This document shows, piece by piece, positions 1 to 10,934 of a stretch of 64,000 bases of DNA (the first letter of the stretch is position 1; every line of letters begins with the position of its first letter). Source of the DNA: Vibrio splendidus (lineage in GTDB: Bacteria; Pseudomonadota; Gammaproteobacteria; Enterobacterales; Vibrionaceae); assembly GCF_001557875.1 (NCBI RefSeq), contig NZ_LNRF01000001.1, positions 1,550,001 to 1,614,000 on the forward strand, in the 5' to 3' direction. Under the pieces are notes generated by a model that made no database searches, had not been told where the DNA came from, and was given only the letters and a program-made list of their open reading frames with translations. The position numbers and the translations under genes were made by a program.

Positions 1-2
1 GC

Positions 3-782
3 AGAGAGCGACTTGCGCGCATCTATGACAAGCAAGATGAATTAGACTTAATGTGTGACATTGTCACGCAAATGCAAGCTACTCCATCGGATGTGTCAGA
101 GCTTGAGGTCTCGGTTAAGCTTGAACAGAGGTTATTACGGAAGCAGGGCCACAAGGTCCCTCGCCCTTCAAAGCCAAGTTGCGCGCAGATAAAACTAGAA
201 TTGGATCTCAGCCAAACGCGAGTCGAGCTTGCGGTAAAACAACATTTTGAAAGCCAAGGCTGGGATGTCTACTTTTCTGAAAACAGTTTTCTGTGTGGTT
301 TGTTCGGTTTGGCTTTCTGGAATGTCATTTTCTCTGATGTCGAAGGTGCTTTTATCAATCGTTACCAACATCGGCCACTGGACTTGTATCACTCAGACTT
401 CCTAAACAAACGAGCCGAGCAAATTGAAGCTGTGTTCCAAACCATATCCGAATACGGGCTGAACCACTTACTTGAGCAGTACGATAAAAAGCAAGGCATC
501 GCCAATCCCTTTGTTCATTGGAATCATTTCCCTAAAGCACTCATCGAACACAGTATGGAAGCTATTCCTAACGCCTTGATTATCGATCTCTTCAAAGTGT
601 TATTGAGTGACTTAAAGCTATTTAGAACCGGGATGCCCGATTTGATTGCGTTCAAAGACGAAGGGTTTCATTGGATTGAAGTCAAAGGCCCAGGAGATAA
701 ACTGCAAGACAACCAATGGCGCTGGATCAAAGAGTTTGAGCGATTGTCCGTCCCTTTCTCTGTTTGTTACGTCAATCAATGA
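3..782 (+). CDS. FAN1-like VRR-NUC nuclease, 3' part only
   Basis: This is the C-terminal part of a gene that begins before the window. The frame is open from base 3 with no stop, so the ATG at 51 is probably internal. The last 50 or so residues carry the VRR-NUC signature of the PD-(D/E)xK fold: a GMPDL segment, then IEVKGPGDKLQ and QWRWI. In FAN1 proteins this is the catalytic site of a structure-specific 5' flap and exonuclease used in crosslink repair. The preceding helical part (AFINRYQHRPLDLY, then the HWNHFPKALIEH region) fits the TPR-like region of bacterial FAN1. The missing N-terminus should hold the DNA-binding domain. The family call is firm; substrate and role are known only from homologues. 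Confidence 0.85.
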   Translation, partial: RERLARIYDKQDELDLMCDIVTQMQATPSDVSELEVSVKLEQRLLRKQGHKVPRPSKPSCAQIKLELDLSQTRVELAVKQHFESQGWDVYFSENSFLCGLFGLAFWNVIFSDVEGAFINRYQHRPLDLYHSDFLNKRAEQIEAVFQTISEYGLNHLLEQYDKKQGIANPFVHWNHFPKALIEHSMEAIPNALIIDLFKVLLSDLKLFRTGMPDLIAFKDEGFHWIEVKGPGDKLQDNQWRWIKEFERLSVPFSVCYVNQ

Positions 783-983
783 GTCTTACTTTTGGCTCAT
801 AGCTGTGAGATCTTAGCGACTAAATCTAGCTAGGTCTAAGCACTAATTTATGAACAAAAGCGAGTGACATGCATCGACAAGTTACTCTGTCCCATCAAGA
901 TCTTATCTATAAGATTATTAGAACATGAGCATTTTCAATCATTTTCGATATAATTAGAGAAAATGCTTAATATATAAATACGT

Positions 984-3338
984 ATGAATTTGAAAAAACT
1001 CTTCATTTTAGCTTTTGTTAGTGTCTTCTCAGGTTGTGCCGTCTACGCGGGTTTAAACTTCGACGAACTGTTTGGCGAACAACAAGTACGCGATCGCCAA
1101 GCTCCTATTCTTTCGGCTCAAGCACAGCACTTCATTGACGAAGTAAAACCTATCATTGATAACCGTTGCGTGGTTTGTCACGCTTGTTATGACGCTCCTT
1201 GCCAACTCAAAATGTCTTCAGTAGAAGGCATAGACCGAGGCGCGAGCAAAGCACTCGTTTATCAAGGCACCCGCTTAACTGCATCAGCCCCTACTCGCTT
1301 ATTTGAAGATGCTTTAACCACACAAGAGTGGCGCGATGCGGATTTTCATCCGGTTCTCAACGAGCGCATTCAGAACTCAACGGCGAACCTAGATGCTGGC
1401 CTTGTTTCTCGCATGTTGATTCAGAAAGAGAATCACCCTCTGCCCGATCAAACACAGCTTGAAGGTTTCGATTTTTCAACCGATCGCGACCAACAGTGCC
1501 CAACAATTGAAGAGTATGCTCAATATGAGAGAGATTACCCAACTTGGGGGATGCCTTATGGGATGCCGAATTTAGATAAAACAGAATACGCGACGTTAAT
1601 GAGTTGGTTGGAAAATGGCGCGTTAATGAACGACCACATTCCGCTGAATGATGCGGAACAAGAGCTCGTTAATGTCTACGAAAGCTTTTTAAATAAAAGT
1701 GATAATAAGAGCCAACTTTCAGCTCGTTACATCTACGAGCACCTGTTTTTATCTCACGTCTATTTTTCTGATTTAGCACAACCAACGCGTTTCTTCACCC
1801 TTGTTCGCTCTGCAACACCTCCAGGTGAAGCGGTACAACGCATCACAACTCGTCGCCCTTATGACGACCCAAAGGTAGACCGTGTTTACTACCGCCTAAT
1901 TCCAGAGCAAGGCACCATTGTCGACAAAACGCACATGCCTTTCGCACTCAATAAAGAACGACTACAAAAGTGGAATACCTGGTTTGTCGATGCTAACTAC
2001 GCTGTAAAACAACTTCCTAGTTACAACATTGATGTTTCTGCTAACCCAATGACTTCGTTTGAAGCGCTGCCAGTAAACTCGCGCTTCCACTTCATGTTAG
2101 ACAACGCTCAAAACACCATCATGGCCTTTATCAAGGGGCCAGTGTGCCGCGGTCAACTTGCCCTAAATGTGATTAACGACCGCTTTTGGATTTTCTTCAT
2201 CGACCCCGAGAAAGCCGATTTACCAGAAATAAATGCCTTCTACGCGAGCCAAAAGAAAAACTTAAAGCTACCTAGTGAGCTCAAGAGCAACACTGTACCT
2301 GTCACAAACTGGGTAAGATACGCGAAGCAACAAGCACGATACCTAAATGCGAAATCAGACTTCACTAATCAATGGTTCGAAAGTGGCGTGAACCTAGACA
2401 CTGGCATCATTTGGGATGGCGATGGCGCCAACCCAAATGCAGCCCTCACCATCTTTAGACATTTTGATAGCGCATCTGTTGTGCAAGGGTTAGTTGGCAC
2501 GCAACCTAAGACAGCGTGGATTCTTGATTACGCTCTTCTAGAACGTATTCATTACCTTCTCGTTGCAGGCTTCGATGTTTACGGTAACTTTGGTCACCAA
2601 CTGATTACACGCATGTTCATGGACTTCTTGCGCCTTGAAGGTGAGAGTAATTTCTTAACCCTTCTTCCTAAAGACGTTCGACATATTGAGCACTCTAGTT
2701 GGTATAAAAACCAAAGCACACAATTGAGCGACTACTTGCAGCGTAATATTGCACCTTTTGAACAACCAACCAGTGTGGTTTACAAAACGGCCGATCCTAA
2801 ACGTGAACTGCTTAATATGATCAAAGATAAGCTTGCACCTGTGCTTGATAATCGCTTTGATATTGTCGAAACCGGTTTGGGTAGAAAGAATGAAGCACTG
2901 CTTAATCAAGTGAATTTGATTAAGGGAGAGGGCCTACGTCATGTTCCTCAGTTAGTGATGATCATGATTGAAGGTGAAAACGGCGAAGAGCAACTGTTCA
3001 CCATGATTCACAATAACGCCCACAGCAACATTTCTAGCCTTTTTAATGAAGAAGGTAACCGTGATTACGCCAACGACGACTTAACACTCGTACGAGGCGT
3101 TGTGGGAAGCTACCCTGCCGCTTACCTTTCATTAACCGAGAGCGAGATACCTGCTCTGGTTAAAACGCTGCAAAACTTAAACACAGAAGAGGACTACGTG
3201 GCGATGCTAGACAAGTTTGCGGTACGACGCAGTTCTAGCGAATTCTGGCCGTTCAGTGATCGAGTGCACCGTTGGTATCAACAAAACCAACCGATTGAGT
3301 TTGGTTTATTAGATTACAACCGCTTTGAAAATAGATAA
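984..3338 (+). CDS. cti: fatty acid cis/trans isomerase (Cti), haem c lipoprotein
   Basis: This 784-residue protein matches the length and character of cis/trans fatty acid isomerase. Cti is a periplasmic haem c enzyme that converts cis double bonds in membrane phospholipid acyl chains to trans under solvent or heat stress, stiffening the membrane. The N-terminus is a signal peptide ending in a lipobox, FSGC with Cys18, so the mature protein may be a lipoprotein. The single haem c motif CVVCH is at residues 62-66, followed by further cysteines in ACYDAPC. The gene stands alone and converges on torS, with a shared terminator between them. A TATAAT-like -10 hexamer lies at 949-954, without a good -35. 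The family is recognised with confidence; the lipid anchor is inferred. Confidence 0.88.
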   Translation: MNLKKLFILAFVSVFSGCAVYAGLNFDELFGEQQVRDRQAPILSAQAQHFIDEVKPIIDNRCVVCHACYDAPCQLKMSSVEGIDRGASKALVYQGTRLTASAPTRLFEDALTTQEWRDADFHPVLNERIQNSTANLDAGLVSRMLIQKENHPLPDQTQLEGFDFSTDRDQQCPTIEEYAQYERDYPTWGMPYGMPNLDKTEYATLMSWLENGALMNDHIPLNDAEQELVNVYESFLNKSDNKSQLSARYIYEHLFLSHVYFSDLAQPTRFFTLVRSATPPGEAVQRITTRRPYDDPKVDRVYYRLIPEQGTIVDKTHMPFALNKERLQKWNTWFVDANYAVKQLPSYNIDVSANPMTSFEALPVNSRFHFMLDNAQNTIMAFIKGPVCRGQLALNVINDRFWIFFIDPEKADLPEINAFYASQKKNLKLPSELKSNTVPVTNWVRYAKQQARYLNAKSDFTNQWFESGVNLDTGIIWDGDGANPNAALTIFRHFDSASVVQGLVGTQPKTAWILDYALLERIHYLLVAGFDVYGNFGHQLITRMFMDFLRLEGESNFLTLLPKDVRHIEHSSWYKNQSTQLSDYLQRNIAPFEQPTSVVYKTADPKRELLNMIKDKLAPVLDNRFDIVETGLGRKNEALLNQVNLIKGEGLRHVPQLVMIMIEGENGEEQLFTMIHNNAHSNISSLFNEEGNRDYANDDLTLVRGVVGSYPAAYLSLTESEIPALVKTLQNLNTEEDYVAMLDKFAVRRSSSEFWPFSDRVHRWYQQNQPIEFGLLDYNRFENR

Positions 3339-3424
3339 TAAGTGATAAGCCTTGGTTCTAGCTCTTGGGAGAGATTAGTTTTGAAAGGCTAGTCGTTCTG
3401 AAGGAAGGCTAACTTGCACGGTAT

Positions 3425-3464
3425 AAAAAATCCTCTGACGAATATTCGTACAGAGGATTTTTTT
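3425..3464. terminator. bidirectional terminator between cti and torS
   Basis: The arms TCCTCTG and CAGAGGA enclose a further inverted ACGAAT/ATTCGT core. A run of A precedes the stem and a run of T follows it, so it can act on both strands, ending cti and torS. Confidence 0.8.
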
Positions 3465-3505
3465 GGGTGTGCAGCTTAGGTATTGCTTAAAACAAGCTCA
3501 TACCA

Positions 3506-6500
3506 TTACGCAGAGACATAAGGGAGAAGAGCTTCCAACGAGCCTTTAACCAATTCAGACAAAGCTTGGTCGTTATCTCTATACTGCAATAATGGATCTT
3601 CGCTTGCTTCAATGCTCTGACACAAACTGTACAGTGCTGATAAACCCAAGCTACCCGCAGATCCTTTGAGCTTGTGCGCTAAAGACTTCACTTCTCGTCC
3701 ATTATCGGCTTCACTCGCCTCAACTAATTCATTCAAGGTAAGGTTGCTGCTCTCCTCGAAAAGCACAACGATTTGCTTCATTTTCTCTAAACCAAGGATC
3801 GATAGGTCACCCTCGATCACTTTTGAATCAATCAGTTTCACCGGAGCATCTCCTTCATCTTGAGCGTCAGTTGTCGTCGCATGTTTTGCCAAAACATCAG
3901 CCACCTGTGCCGAATGCAGTTCATCATAGTTGCTCGTAATAATACGGTTACCGTTTTGCTTACAAACAGCATCATTTGGATCGGGCTGTGGCAACAATAG
4001 TGTTTTACCATCAAGTTGAGCAACGATGAGCTGAGAAAGTGCTTCTTTTTCAAGTGGCTTAGGTAGGAAACCATCAAATCCTGATGCTAAATAGCTCTCG
4101 ACTTCCTCATTGAATACGTGAGCTGATACTGCAATCATAGGTGGAACTTTGCGGTTGGCACTTTGCACATGCTGGAGCGCATCATCTTTAAGTTGTTGAA
4201 TTAACTCAACCCCATCGCAATCTGGTAAGTTAATGTCTACCAATGCAATATCAAACTCTTGTTCACTGAATATGGCTCTCGCTTCTTGCCCGGTTGTCGC
4301 TATCACAACATCATGGCCTAAGTTATTCAAAAAGCCTTCGGCAACAATGCAGTTCACCGGATTGTCTTCAATTAGAAGTACTTGCGCTCGAATACACGCC
4401 TCAATGACCGGTACTTTCGTTTCTATCATCTCACCGGCTTCAAGTGGCAGTGAGAACCAGAACTGGCTTCCCTCGCCTTCTTCAGAATGAACACCAATAT
4501 CACCATTCATTGCCAGCATAATACTTTTGCTGATCGCTAACCCGAGTCCAGTACCACCCGTTTTGTTACGACCGCTATCGGTTTGGGTAAAAGCATCAAA
4601 CAGACAAGCTTGCTCGCTTGCATCAATTCCGACACCCGTATCAGACACTTCAAACATCACTCGATTTTCATCTTCGACATCTAAGCTAATGAAGATATCG
4701 ACCGAACCACTTTCAGTAAACTTAATCGCATTGCCGACCAAGTTATTTAAGATTTGGCTGATTCGTGTTACGTCGCCTCGCCAATAACGCTGCACGTCAC
4801 TTTCGATCTGAAAATCAAAATTTAGCTTCTTCTCGGCGGCTCGCCCTTCCATTAACTGGTAGGTGTCTTGAACCATCTGATGAAGGTCAAAGGAAGCCGT
4901 GCGTATCTCTAAATGCCCCGCTTCTATCTTGGAGTAATCCAACACGTCATTCAAAATCGCCAGTAAGTTCTTACCGCTGCGGTTAATGATGTCAGCATAG
5001 CCTGATTGCAGAGGGTCTAACCCTGTATCTTTGAGCAATCTTGCGGTCCCTAACACACCGTTCATCGGCGTTCGTATTTCATGACTCATCGTCGCAAGGA
5101 AAGCGGATTTCGCTCGGCTTGCTTGTTCTGCCGCGTTGCGGGCTTTAGCGTGATTGCCCACCTCGATATTCAACTTTTCATTGGTTTTTTGCAGTTGATA
5201 AGTTCGATCAGTAATCAACTCTTCAAGATGCTCTTTGTGTTCTTCGAGCTCGCGTTTCGCTTTTGCTTCGCCCACCGCGACCACTTGCAGTGCCTGCGCG
5301 GTGTTTCTGGCGGTAATGATCGCCTCGCCCATATGAGCCAACTCATCATTACCCTTAACCGAGATATCAATATTCAGGCGACCTTGTGCGATAGACATCA
5401 AAGCCGATGAATATTCAGTAAGACGTTTAACAACCGAGATATACACCACTCGCCACACGATAAATGCGACGATTACCAAGCCAATAACCGAAATCACAGA
5501 CAGCGACCATTGAGCCAGATTCAGTGTGCTAGTCAACTCGTCAACCGCTTCTTTGGTGCTTCGGTTTGAATCATCAACCAGTTGGTTAACCGTTGTATTC
5601 AGCTGAGAGAACAACTCCAGCGTGTTTTGCATCAGAAACTCTGACTTCTTGGTGTTCTCATATTGTTCTAACGAAATATCAAACACGACTTGGCGTTTTC
5701 TTAGCTCTTCAAGAAGCTGAGACATCTGCGCTGAACGAGTAGGATCTTCGACCGCTTTAACACGACGTGCCATGATTCTTAGGTTGGATTCAAATTCAGA
5801 TTGGATTTGATGAATACGCTCAACATTGGTAACGGTCTGTGTTTCTTCAATTTGATTTAGCATTTTGAACGCCAGCAAATGCAATTCGTGTAGGCGTTCA
5901 GACAAATCAAGGTCAACCTCAACAAGCGCATCTAGGGCTTGGTAGGCTTTATCCGTTTCTTTGGTTTCTAGCAGGTCGTAAATGTGCGTTACGTTAGCAA
6001 CTGCAATGGTCGCCGTGTTCAAGACTTGGGTTCGCGTCAGCTGTTCTAGCTCTTCGGCAAGTAGGCGCATCTCTTCAACACGAGACGACAGCTCTTTGCT
6101 TAACCAAAGCTTACGTTCAACCGAAACACCCAGTTCAGCCAGTGTATTAATAACACTTTGGACATTGTTTTCGAGTTTATTGAGGAGTTGAGAATCGAAG
6201 CTGTCGACGCCAAGCTCTTTGATGTGCTGAAGAAGCGACTCAAGTTGGTCGAACAATACCGTTCCAGCCTCTTTTCGCTCAGCCTCGTTTCTCGCATTAG
6301 AAAGCGTTTGTACCGATGAAATAATACGATTACTCAACTCAGAAACCTGGCGAGCTTCGATCATGGCAGGAAGCGCCGAATCAACGACGTTTCTTTCCGT
6401 TTTTGCTACAAAGCTAAAACCAGAAACACCGATCAATGCAGACAATAGAACCAACAGTGCCATCACTAAGAATGAGGCCAGCAGCTTGCGTCCAATACTC

Positions 6501-6517
6501 GCTGAAGCTAACAACAT
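3506..6517 (-). CDS. torS: TorS-like hybrid sensor histidine kinase
   Basis: This 1003-residue inner-membrane hybrid kinase has, in order: a first membrane helix at about 10-33, a long helical periplasmic sensor, a second helix near 335-360, a HAMP linker and coiled coil, HisKA with phospho-acceptor His479 ([10 protein letters not shown]), an HATPase domain with DTGVGI and GTGLGLAIS, a receiver with Asp761 ([11 protein letters not shown]), and a C-terminal HPt with His948 (AHKLKGSAG). This is the TorS architecture, which senses trimethylamine N-oxide through TorT and phosphorylates TorR. The divergent torT gene 92 bp away supports the name. No torR or torCAD is seen in the window, so the output gene lies elsewhere or differs. 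Confidence 0.88.
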   Translation of the reverse strand: MLLASASIGRKLLASFLVMALLVLLSALIGVSGFSFVAKTERNVVDSALPAMIEARQVSELSNRIISSVQTLSNARNEAERKEAGTVLFDQLESLLQHIKELGVDSFDSQLLNKLENNVQSVINTLAELGVSVERKLWLSKELSSRVEEMRLLAEELEQLTRTQVLNTATIAVANVTHIYDLLETKETDKAYQALDALVEVDLDLSERLHELHLLAFKMLNQIEETQTVTNVERIHQIQSEFESNLRIMARRVKAVEDPTRSAQMSQLLEELRKRQVVFDISLEQYENTKKSEFLMQNTLELFSQLNTTVNQLVDDSNRSTKEAVDELTSTLNLAQWSLSVISVIGLVIVAFIVWRVVYISVVKRLTEYSSALMSIAQGRLNIDISVKGNDELAHMGEAIITARNTAQALQVVAVGEAKAKRELEEHKEHLEELITDRTYQLQKTNEKLNIEVGNHAKARNAAEQASRAKSAFLATMSHEIRTPMNGVLGTARLLKDTGLDPLQSGYADIINRSGKNLLAILNDVLDYSKIEAGHLEIRTASFDLHQMVQDTYQLMEGRAAEKKLNFDFQIESDVQRYWRGDVTRISQILNNLVGNAIKFTESGSVDIFISLDVEDENRVMFEVSDTGVGIDASEQACLFDAFTQTDSGRNKTGGTGLGLAISKSIMLAMNGDIGVHSEEGEGSQFWFSLPLEAGEMIETKVPVIEACIRAQVLLIEDNPVNCIVAEGFLNNLGHDVVIATTGQEARAIFSEQEFDIALVDINLPDCDGVELIQQLKDDALQHVQSANRKVPPMIAVSAHVFNEEVESYLASGFDGFLPKPLEKEALSQLIVAQLDGKTLLLPQPDPNDAVCKQNGNRIITSNYDELHSAQVADVLAKHATTTDAQDEGDAPVKLIDSKVIEGDLSILGLEKMKQIVVLFEESSNLTLNELVEASEADNGREVKSLAHKLKGSAGSLGLSALYSLCQSIEASEDPLLQYRDNDQALSELVKGSLEALLPYVSA

Positions 6518-6609
6518 AAACTCTAAACCTTAAAACGTTCTTCTTTACCCCTGCAGAATACGCTATATTTTGCAGTGTTTCTTATCTAAAACCAATAAAA
6601 CGGCAATTC

Positions 6610-7638
6610 ATGCTATCTAGACCTTTCGCTTCAAAAATTCTTCTCTCACTACTGGCCTCAGTGACCACTGTTGCAAGTGCTAGCGAGCCTTTAAGCCCAA
6701 TCAAACCCGCAGAGGCCACATCACACAAAGAGAAAATTTGCGCCATTTATCCGCACCTAAAAGACTCTTACTGGTTATCTGTCAACTACGGCATGGTCTC
6801 AGAAGCAGCAAAGCAGCAAGTCGAACTCCGAGTTTTGGAAGCTGGTGGTTACCCTAACGTGGCCAAACAGGCCTCACAACTGGTGCTTTGCACACAATGG
6901 GGAGCCGATGCCATTATTTTAGGCACAGTTTCGCCTGATGCTTATCACGACAACCTTACAGATTGGGTTGGCTCTACCCCTGTGTTTGCGACCGTTAATG
7001 AGTTAACCATCAATGAAGAGCAACAGAAGGTATTGAAAGGCACAGTCGGAGTCGATTGGTATCAAATGGGATTCAAAGTCGGAGAATTTTTGTCGAAGAG
7101 ACACCCTAAAGGATCAGGAGAAACACCTATCGCCCTGTTACTTGGCCCACAAGCAAGTGGTGGCACTAAGCCTGTTGCACTTGGCTTTTATGATGCTATC
7201 AAGTCGAGCGATATCAAAATCGCGATCAGCTATTGGGCAGATAACGATAAAGAACTACAAAGAAACTTAGTACAGCAAGTCATTGAGCAACCGGATATTC
7301 AATATATTGTTGGGAGCGCTGTTGCTATTGAAGCCGCGATAAGTGAGCTGAGAGCGGCAGGTAAAACCAAAGAAATTGGATTGGTTTCGAGTTACTTAAG
7401 TCACGGAACTTACCGTGGCTTACTTCGTAACAAGGTTCTTTTTGCGCCAACAGATAAAATGGTTGAGCAAGGTCGCCTATCAGTAAAACAAGCCGCGAAT
7501 TACTTGCGCGGACAACCTTATGAAGAACATAGCGCACCAACTATCGAAACGCTAACACCGGCAACACTCAAAGATCAAATTATCGCCGACTCATTGTCAC
7601 CTTCTGAGTTTCGACCGGTATTCAGTGTGAATCCATAG
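6610..7638 (+). CDS. torT: TorT-like periplasmic binding protein, TMAO system
   Basis: This 342-residue protein begins with a signal peptide (hydrophobic stretch at about 8-23, cleavage near ASASEP). It has the type 1 periplasmic binding fold seen in LacI/ribose-binding relatives: KICAIYPHLKDSYW at the start of the mature part and LLLGPQASGGTKPVALGFYD in the middle. TorT binds trimethylamine N-oxide and docks on the periplasmic domain of TorS to switch kinase activity. The divergent 92-bp spacing from torS makes co-regulation likely. It is followed 60 bp downstream by mgsA in the same direction, which is probably independent. Ligand assignment rests on homology and on the torS neighbour. Confidence 0.85.
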   Translation: MLSRPFASKILLSLLASVTTVASASEPLSPIKPAEATSHKEKICAIYPHLKDSYWLSVNYGMVSEAAKQQVELRVLEAGGYPNVAKQASQLVLCTQWGADAIILGTVSPDAYHDNLTDWVGSTPVFATVNELTINEEQQKVLKGTVGVDWYQMGFKVGEFLSKRHPKGSGETPIALLLGPQASGGTKPVALGFYDAIKSSDIKIAISYWADNDKELQRNLVQQVIEQPDIQYIVGSAVAIEAAISELRAAGKTKEIGLVSSYLSHGTYRGLLRNKVLFAPTDKMVEQGRLSVKQAANYLRGQPYEEHSAPTIETLTPATLKDQIIADSLSPSEFRPVFSVNP

Positions 7639-7698
7639 TGCTATATTGGCTGAAGAACTCAAAACAATAAAAACGAAACAATAATTTAGGGAACATTC

Positions 7699-8154
7699 AT
7701 GCAAAAAACGACGCGTACTATGCCAACGCATAAGAATATCGCTTTGGTCGCTCATGACCACTTCAAACCTGAGCTACTAAGATGGGTCAAAGAGAACAAA
7801 GAAAAACTACAAAAACACTTCCTTTATGCAACGGGCACTACGGGTTCTCTACTGAGTAAAGAGACAGGCTTAGCGATTAAGAGCATGATCAGCGGCCCTA
7901 TGGGTGGTGACCAACAGCTTGGTGCGCTTATTTCAGAAGGCAAAATCGATATGCTGATTTTCTTCTGGGACCCACTGAATGCTGTTCCACACGACCCGGA
8001 CGTAAAAGCACTGCTTCGTATCGCAAGTGTTTGGAACATTCCTGTAGCGACTAACCGCGCTACGGCAAACTTTCTGTTTAACTCTTCACTGCTTGAAGAA
8101 GAAGTGATCATTGAGATCCCTGACTACGAAGCGTACCTAGCTGAGCGCACGTAA
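7699..8154 (+). CDS. mgsA: methylglyoxal synthase
   Basis: This 151-residue cytosolic enzyme converts dihydroxyacetone phosphate to methylglyoxal and phosphate, a bypass of lower glycolysis used when phosphate is short or sugar phosphates accumulate. Visible family motifs are [10 protein letters not shown] (His and Asp near the active site), ATGTTG (phosphate binding), [10 protein letters not shown] with the catalytic Asp, and [18 protein letters not shown]. The start at 7699 is kept because a GGGA ribosome site lies about 8 bp ahead and Vibrio homologues have a similar short basic leader. An in-frame ATG seven codons later is possible. The nearby helD and yccS genes give an E. coli-like neighbourhood. 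Confidence 0.95.
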   Translation: MQKTTRTMPTHKNIALVAHDHFKPELLRWVKENKEKLQKHFLYATGTTGSLLSKETGLAIKSMISGPMGGDQQLGALISEGKIDMLIFFWDPLNAVPHDPDVKALLRIASVWNIPVATNRATANFLFNSSLLEEEVIIEIPDYEAYLAERT

Positions 8155-8188
8155 TCGCACGGTAAATGTTATCTCTACTGAACAGACC

Positions 8189-8220
8189 AAAAAGCCTGCT
8201 TAAATCGCAGGCTTTTGTTT
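8189..8220 (+). terminator. terminator after mgsA
   Basis: A nine-base stem, AAAGCCTGC pairing with GCAGGCTTT and a seven-base loop, is followed by TTTGTTT. It can also serve the converging VOC gene. Confidence 0.75.
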
Positions 8221-8248
8221 ATCTAAATATAGAAGTTCTTAGTAGAGG

Positions 8249-8599
8249 CTATTTGTCGCTCCACACCGCCATTTCGTTGCCACTTGGCTCTCTAAAATGG
8301 AAACGTCTGCCACCGGGAAAGCTAAAGACCTCGCGGTTTATCTGACCACCAGCATCAATCACATCACGCTCAGTTTGCTCAAGATCTTGGCTATAGAAAA
8401 CCATCAACGCTGCACCATTATCCGTATGCGACGCCAGATCTGCTAAATAGAAGCCGCCCATTAAGCCTTTCCCTTCAAAAGCAGTATACTCAGGCCCATA
8501 ATCTTCAAACTTCCAAGCAAACACTTGGCTGAAAAACGCCTTGGTCGCCGCGATATCCTTCGCGGCAAATTCGATGTAATTGATTGAGCCATGTTCCAT
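8249..8599 (-). CDS. VOC (glyoxalase/bleomycin-resistance fold) family protein
   Basis: This 116-residue protein has the vicinal oxygen chelate pattern: INYIEFAAKDIAATKAFF at the start, FAWKFEDYGPEYTAF, and a C-terminal FREPSGNEMAVW. These proteins form small metal-binding sandwiches that act as lyases, dioxygenases or antibiotic-sequestering proteins. The usual first metal ligand position is Glu or Asn here, not His, so a true lactoylglutathione lyase is unlikely. It converges on mgsA, which makes the glyoxalase substrate, but that proximity alone does not establish a link. Substrate unknown. Confidence 0.75.
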   Translation of the reverse strand: MEHGSINYIEFAAKDIAATKAFFSQVFAWKFEDYGPEYTAFEGKGLMGGFYLADLASHTDNGAALMVFYSQDLEQTERDVIDAGGQINREVFSFPGGRRFHFREPSGNEMAVWSDK

Positions 8600-8681
8600 A
8601 TGTATGTCCTTCTACTTTATGTCTGCGAATAAAATACAGCGAAAGCAACTTGAACCCTTAGTAGACATCTAGTCTAAGCGG

Positions 8682-10757
8682 TTACTTCTTACGAACCACT
8701 GGGTAATCAGAGCCATGCAGCTCTTGTACAAAACCAGAACCGTCGCCACTGTGCGTAATCCATACTTTCTCTTTTGCTCGCGTCATTGCTACGTAAAACA
8801 AACGACGCTCTTCTGCATAAGGGAACGCGTCTGATGATTCGGTCAATGCGCCATCAATATGCAACTGTTTCTTCTTCGTAGGGAACTGTCCTTCGTCAAC
8901 ACAAAGAATAACCACAAAGTCCGCTTCTTTACCTTTACTCGCGTGGCAAGTCATGAATTTGATATCAATGGAGGTAAATATTTTTTTCCAATCTTCCAGC
9001 AATTCTGGTTTGTGGTAATGATTGCGTCCAAGTAACAACACAGACTTGTTGGTTTTGCCTTTCGCTTGACGGTTGATCTGATCCAAGATCTTCTCAACTT
9101 CTTTACTTGGTGCACTGTACACCGCCTTCTGCTTCTGTTGCTTGAAGCTGTTCAGTTCTTTCGGCAACTGAATCGGATTTTCTTGTACAAAGCGATTGGC
9201 AACCGCTCCTAACTGATTGTTAAAGCGGTAAGTGGTATCTAGGTGATGAATCGTTGAGCTTTCAAAACGACCTTTAAAGCCGGTGGTCAAATCAACATCC
9301 GCCCCCGCAAACTGATAAATAGACTGCCAGTCATCGCCTACCGCAAAAATAGAGGCTTGATGCTGAGCTTTCGACTGATTACAAAGTGCTTCAACCAAGG
9401 CAAGGCGATCTGGAGAGATATCTTGGTACTCATCGATCATGATGAACTTCCAAGGAGAAATAAATTTGCCTTTCTCGACATACTGAGTCGCTCGACTGAT
9501 CATGATTGAGAAGTCGATATGATTCTGTTCTTTCAGTTCTTTTTGCCAAGCCGTCACACATGGCCAACACAGTGAAAGCTCGCTGTTGAGGCGCGTATAG
9601 TCTCGGTGATCAATCAGCTGTTGTTGTACTTCTTTCTTCGATAAACCCGATGCATTCAACTGTTCAAGCTGCTTTTCAAGCCAACCAATCAGCTTGAGGT
9701 TTGAAACATGACTACCTAGCTCATCATCACCGGTTAAGTAAGCAATTGGCCATTTAGACAAGTGCTTCTGCCAACGTTTGAAGTTAGTCGGCGTCATCCA
9801 GTGCTTTTTCAACCAATCAATACACCACGCTTGGCGTTGGTTATCATCAAGTGCTAGCGGAGAAATAACCACGCGTTCGGGCTCTACCTGATTGAGGATC
9901 TTTAAACCCAACTGGTGGAAGGTGCTGACTTGTACCTTCTCTGCTGATAAACCAATTTTACTGTCGAGGCGCTGCTTCATCTCTTCAGCTGCTTCTCGAC
10001 CAAAGGCAAGTAATAACAACTCTTCAGCTTGAGCTTGATGGCTTTGCAGTAAATACGCGACGCGAGCCGTCAGAACACTGGTTTTACCCGAGCCTGCGCC
10101 TGCTAAAATAAGGTTGTGATCATCATTCATCAACACCGCATATTGCTGTGATAAGTTCAGTGGTGACGATTCACATTGTGCAAACAACACTTCCCAGTTT
10201 TTTCGCTCGGTCTCTAGCCATTGCTGGTTTCTTTCAGCTTGCTTGATTTCCGTTTCAGACAACCATGGCTGCATTCTCGCGATGCGGTTTGGCATACGCT
10301 GCGCGGCTTCATCCAGAGTCATAGTCATGCTTTCTAAACCAGCGTTGACCATATCGACCCAAGTGTTGACCTTAGAATGCGGTAGGAACGCAGGTAGTTG
10401 CTCTAAACGAGTTAATTCAGCTTCCCATTGAGGAACGTGTTCAGCCAATTGTTCACATTGGGTGTCATGCCACTTTTGATAAGCGGCAACTGACGCACGT
10501 GCAAATTGACGGCATTTATCCCAAGGTAGGCCTTGTACTAACCAACTGCGCTGTTTTCCATCTTGTTGATTAGCAAAGAATTGCAGCGATCCCCAAAACA
10601 ATCCGCGTTTGATCGCGATCTTGCCACTCCAAATAGTAAACGGAATACGCTCTTCACTGCCTACTGAAGATAACAGCAAACGTGGGCCATCAAGTTCAAC
10701 CTGATGATATTCATTTTGAATAAAAAATTGTGCAGTCTTGTTAGCGCTTAGCTGCAT
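8682..10757 (-). CDS. helD: DNA helicase IV, UvrD/Rep superfamily 1
   Basis: This 691-residue protein has a non-catalytic N-terminal region of about 190 residues, then a superfamily 1A helicase core. Walker A is AGAGSGKTSVL with Lys225, Walker B is FIMIDEYQDISPDR, motif III is FAVGDDWQSIYQFAGA, and the late motifs are TCHASKGKEADFV and LFYVAMTRAKEKVW. Length and N-terminal region match E. coli HelD, a 3'-5' helicase of recombination and repair, and differ from the RNA-polymerase-recycling HelD of Gram-positives. It sits between mgsA and yccS as in E. coli, with yccF missing from the cluster. Transcribed alone. Confidence 0.9.
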   Translation of the reverse strand: MQLSANKTAQFFIQNEYHQVELDGPRLLLSSVGSEERIPFTIWSGKIAIKRGLFWGSLQFFANQQDGKQRSWLVQGLPWDKCRQFARASVAAYQKWHDTQCEQLAEHVPQWEAELTRLEQLPAFLPHSKVNTWVDMVNAGLESMTMTLDEAAQRMPNRIARMQPWLSETEIKQAERNQQWLETERKNWEVLFAQCESSPLNLSQQYAVLMNDDHNLILAGAGSGKTSVLTARVAYLLQSHQAQAEELLLLAFGREAAEEMKQRLDSKIGLSAEKVQVSTFHQLGLKILNQVEPERVVISPLALDDNQRQAWCIDWLKKHWMTPTNFKRWQKHLSKWPIAYLTGDDELGSHVSNLKLIGWLEKQLEQLNASGLSKKEVQQQLIDHRDYTRLNSELSLCWPCVTAWQKELKEQNHIDFSIMISRATQYVEKGKFISPWKFIMIDEYQDISPDRLALVEALCNQSKAQHQASIFAVGDDWQSIYQFAGADVDLTTGFKGRFESSTIHHLDTTYRFNNQLGAVANRFVQENPIQLPKELNSFKQQKQKAVYSAPSKEVEKILDQINRQAKGKTNKSVLLLGRNHYHKPELLEDWKKIFTSIDIKFMTCHASKGKEADFVVILCVDEGQFPTKKKQLHIDGALTESSDAFPYAEERRLFYVAMTRAKEKVWITHSGDGSGFVQELHGSDYPVVRKK

Positions 10758-10934
10758 TGGAGTGTGCTCTTAATTAGGAATATTGAATTTATATCATGAT
10801 GCAATGAGAATTAATAATATCTCACATCTTATCGACGCATTCATGACCACCTACGGGCAATTATGGATAAGTATCAAATTCTTGTGCTTGATTTCTGTTA
10901 GGATTATGGTTTTTAGTGTGTCAAGCGAGCAACT

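Noticed and set aside
5081..5410. 109-codon frame antisense to torS
   Set aside because: Lies wholly within the kinase and HAMP region of torS; a shadow frame.
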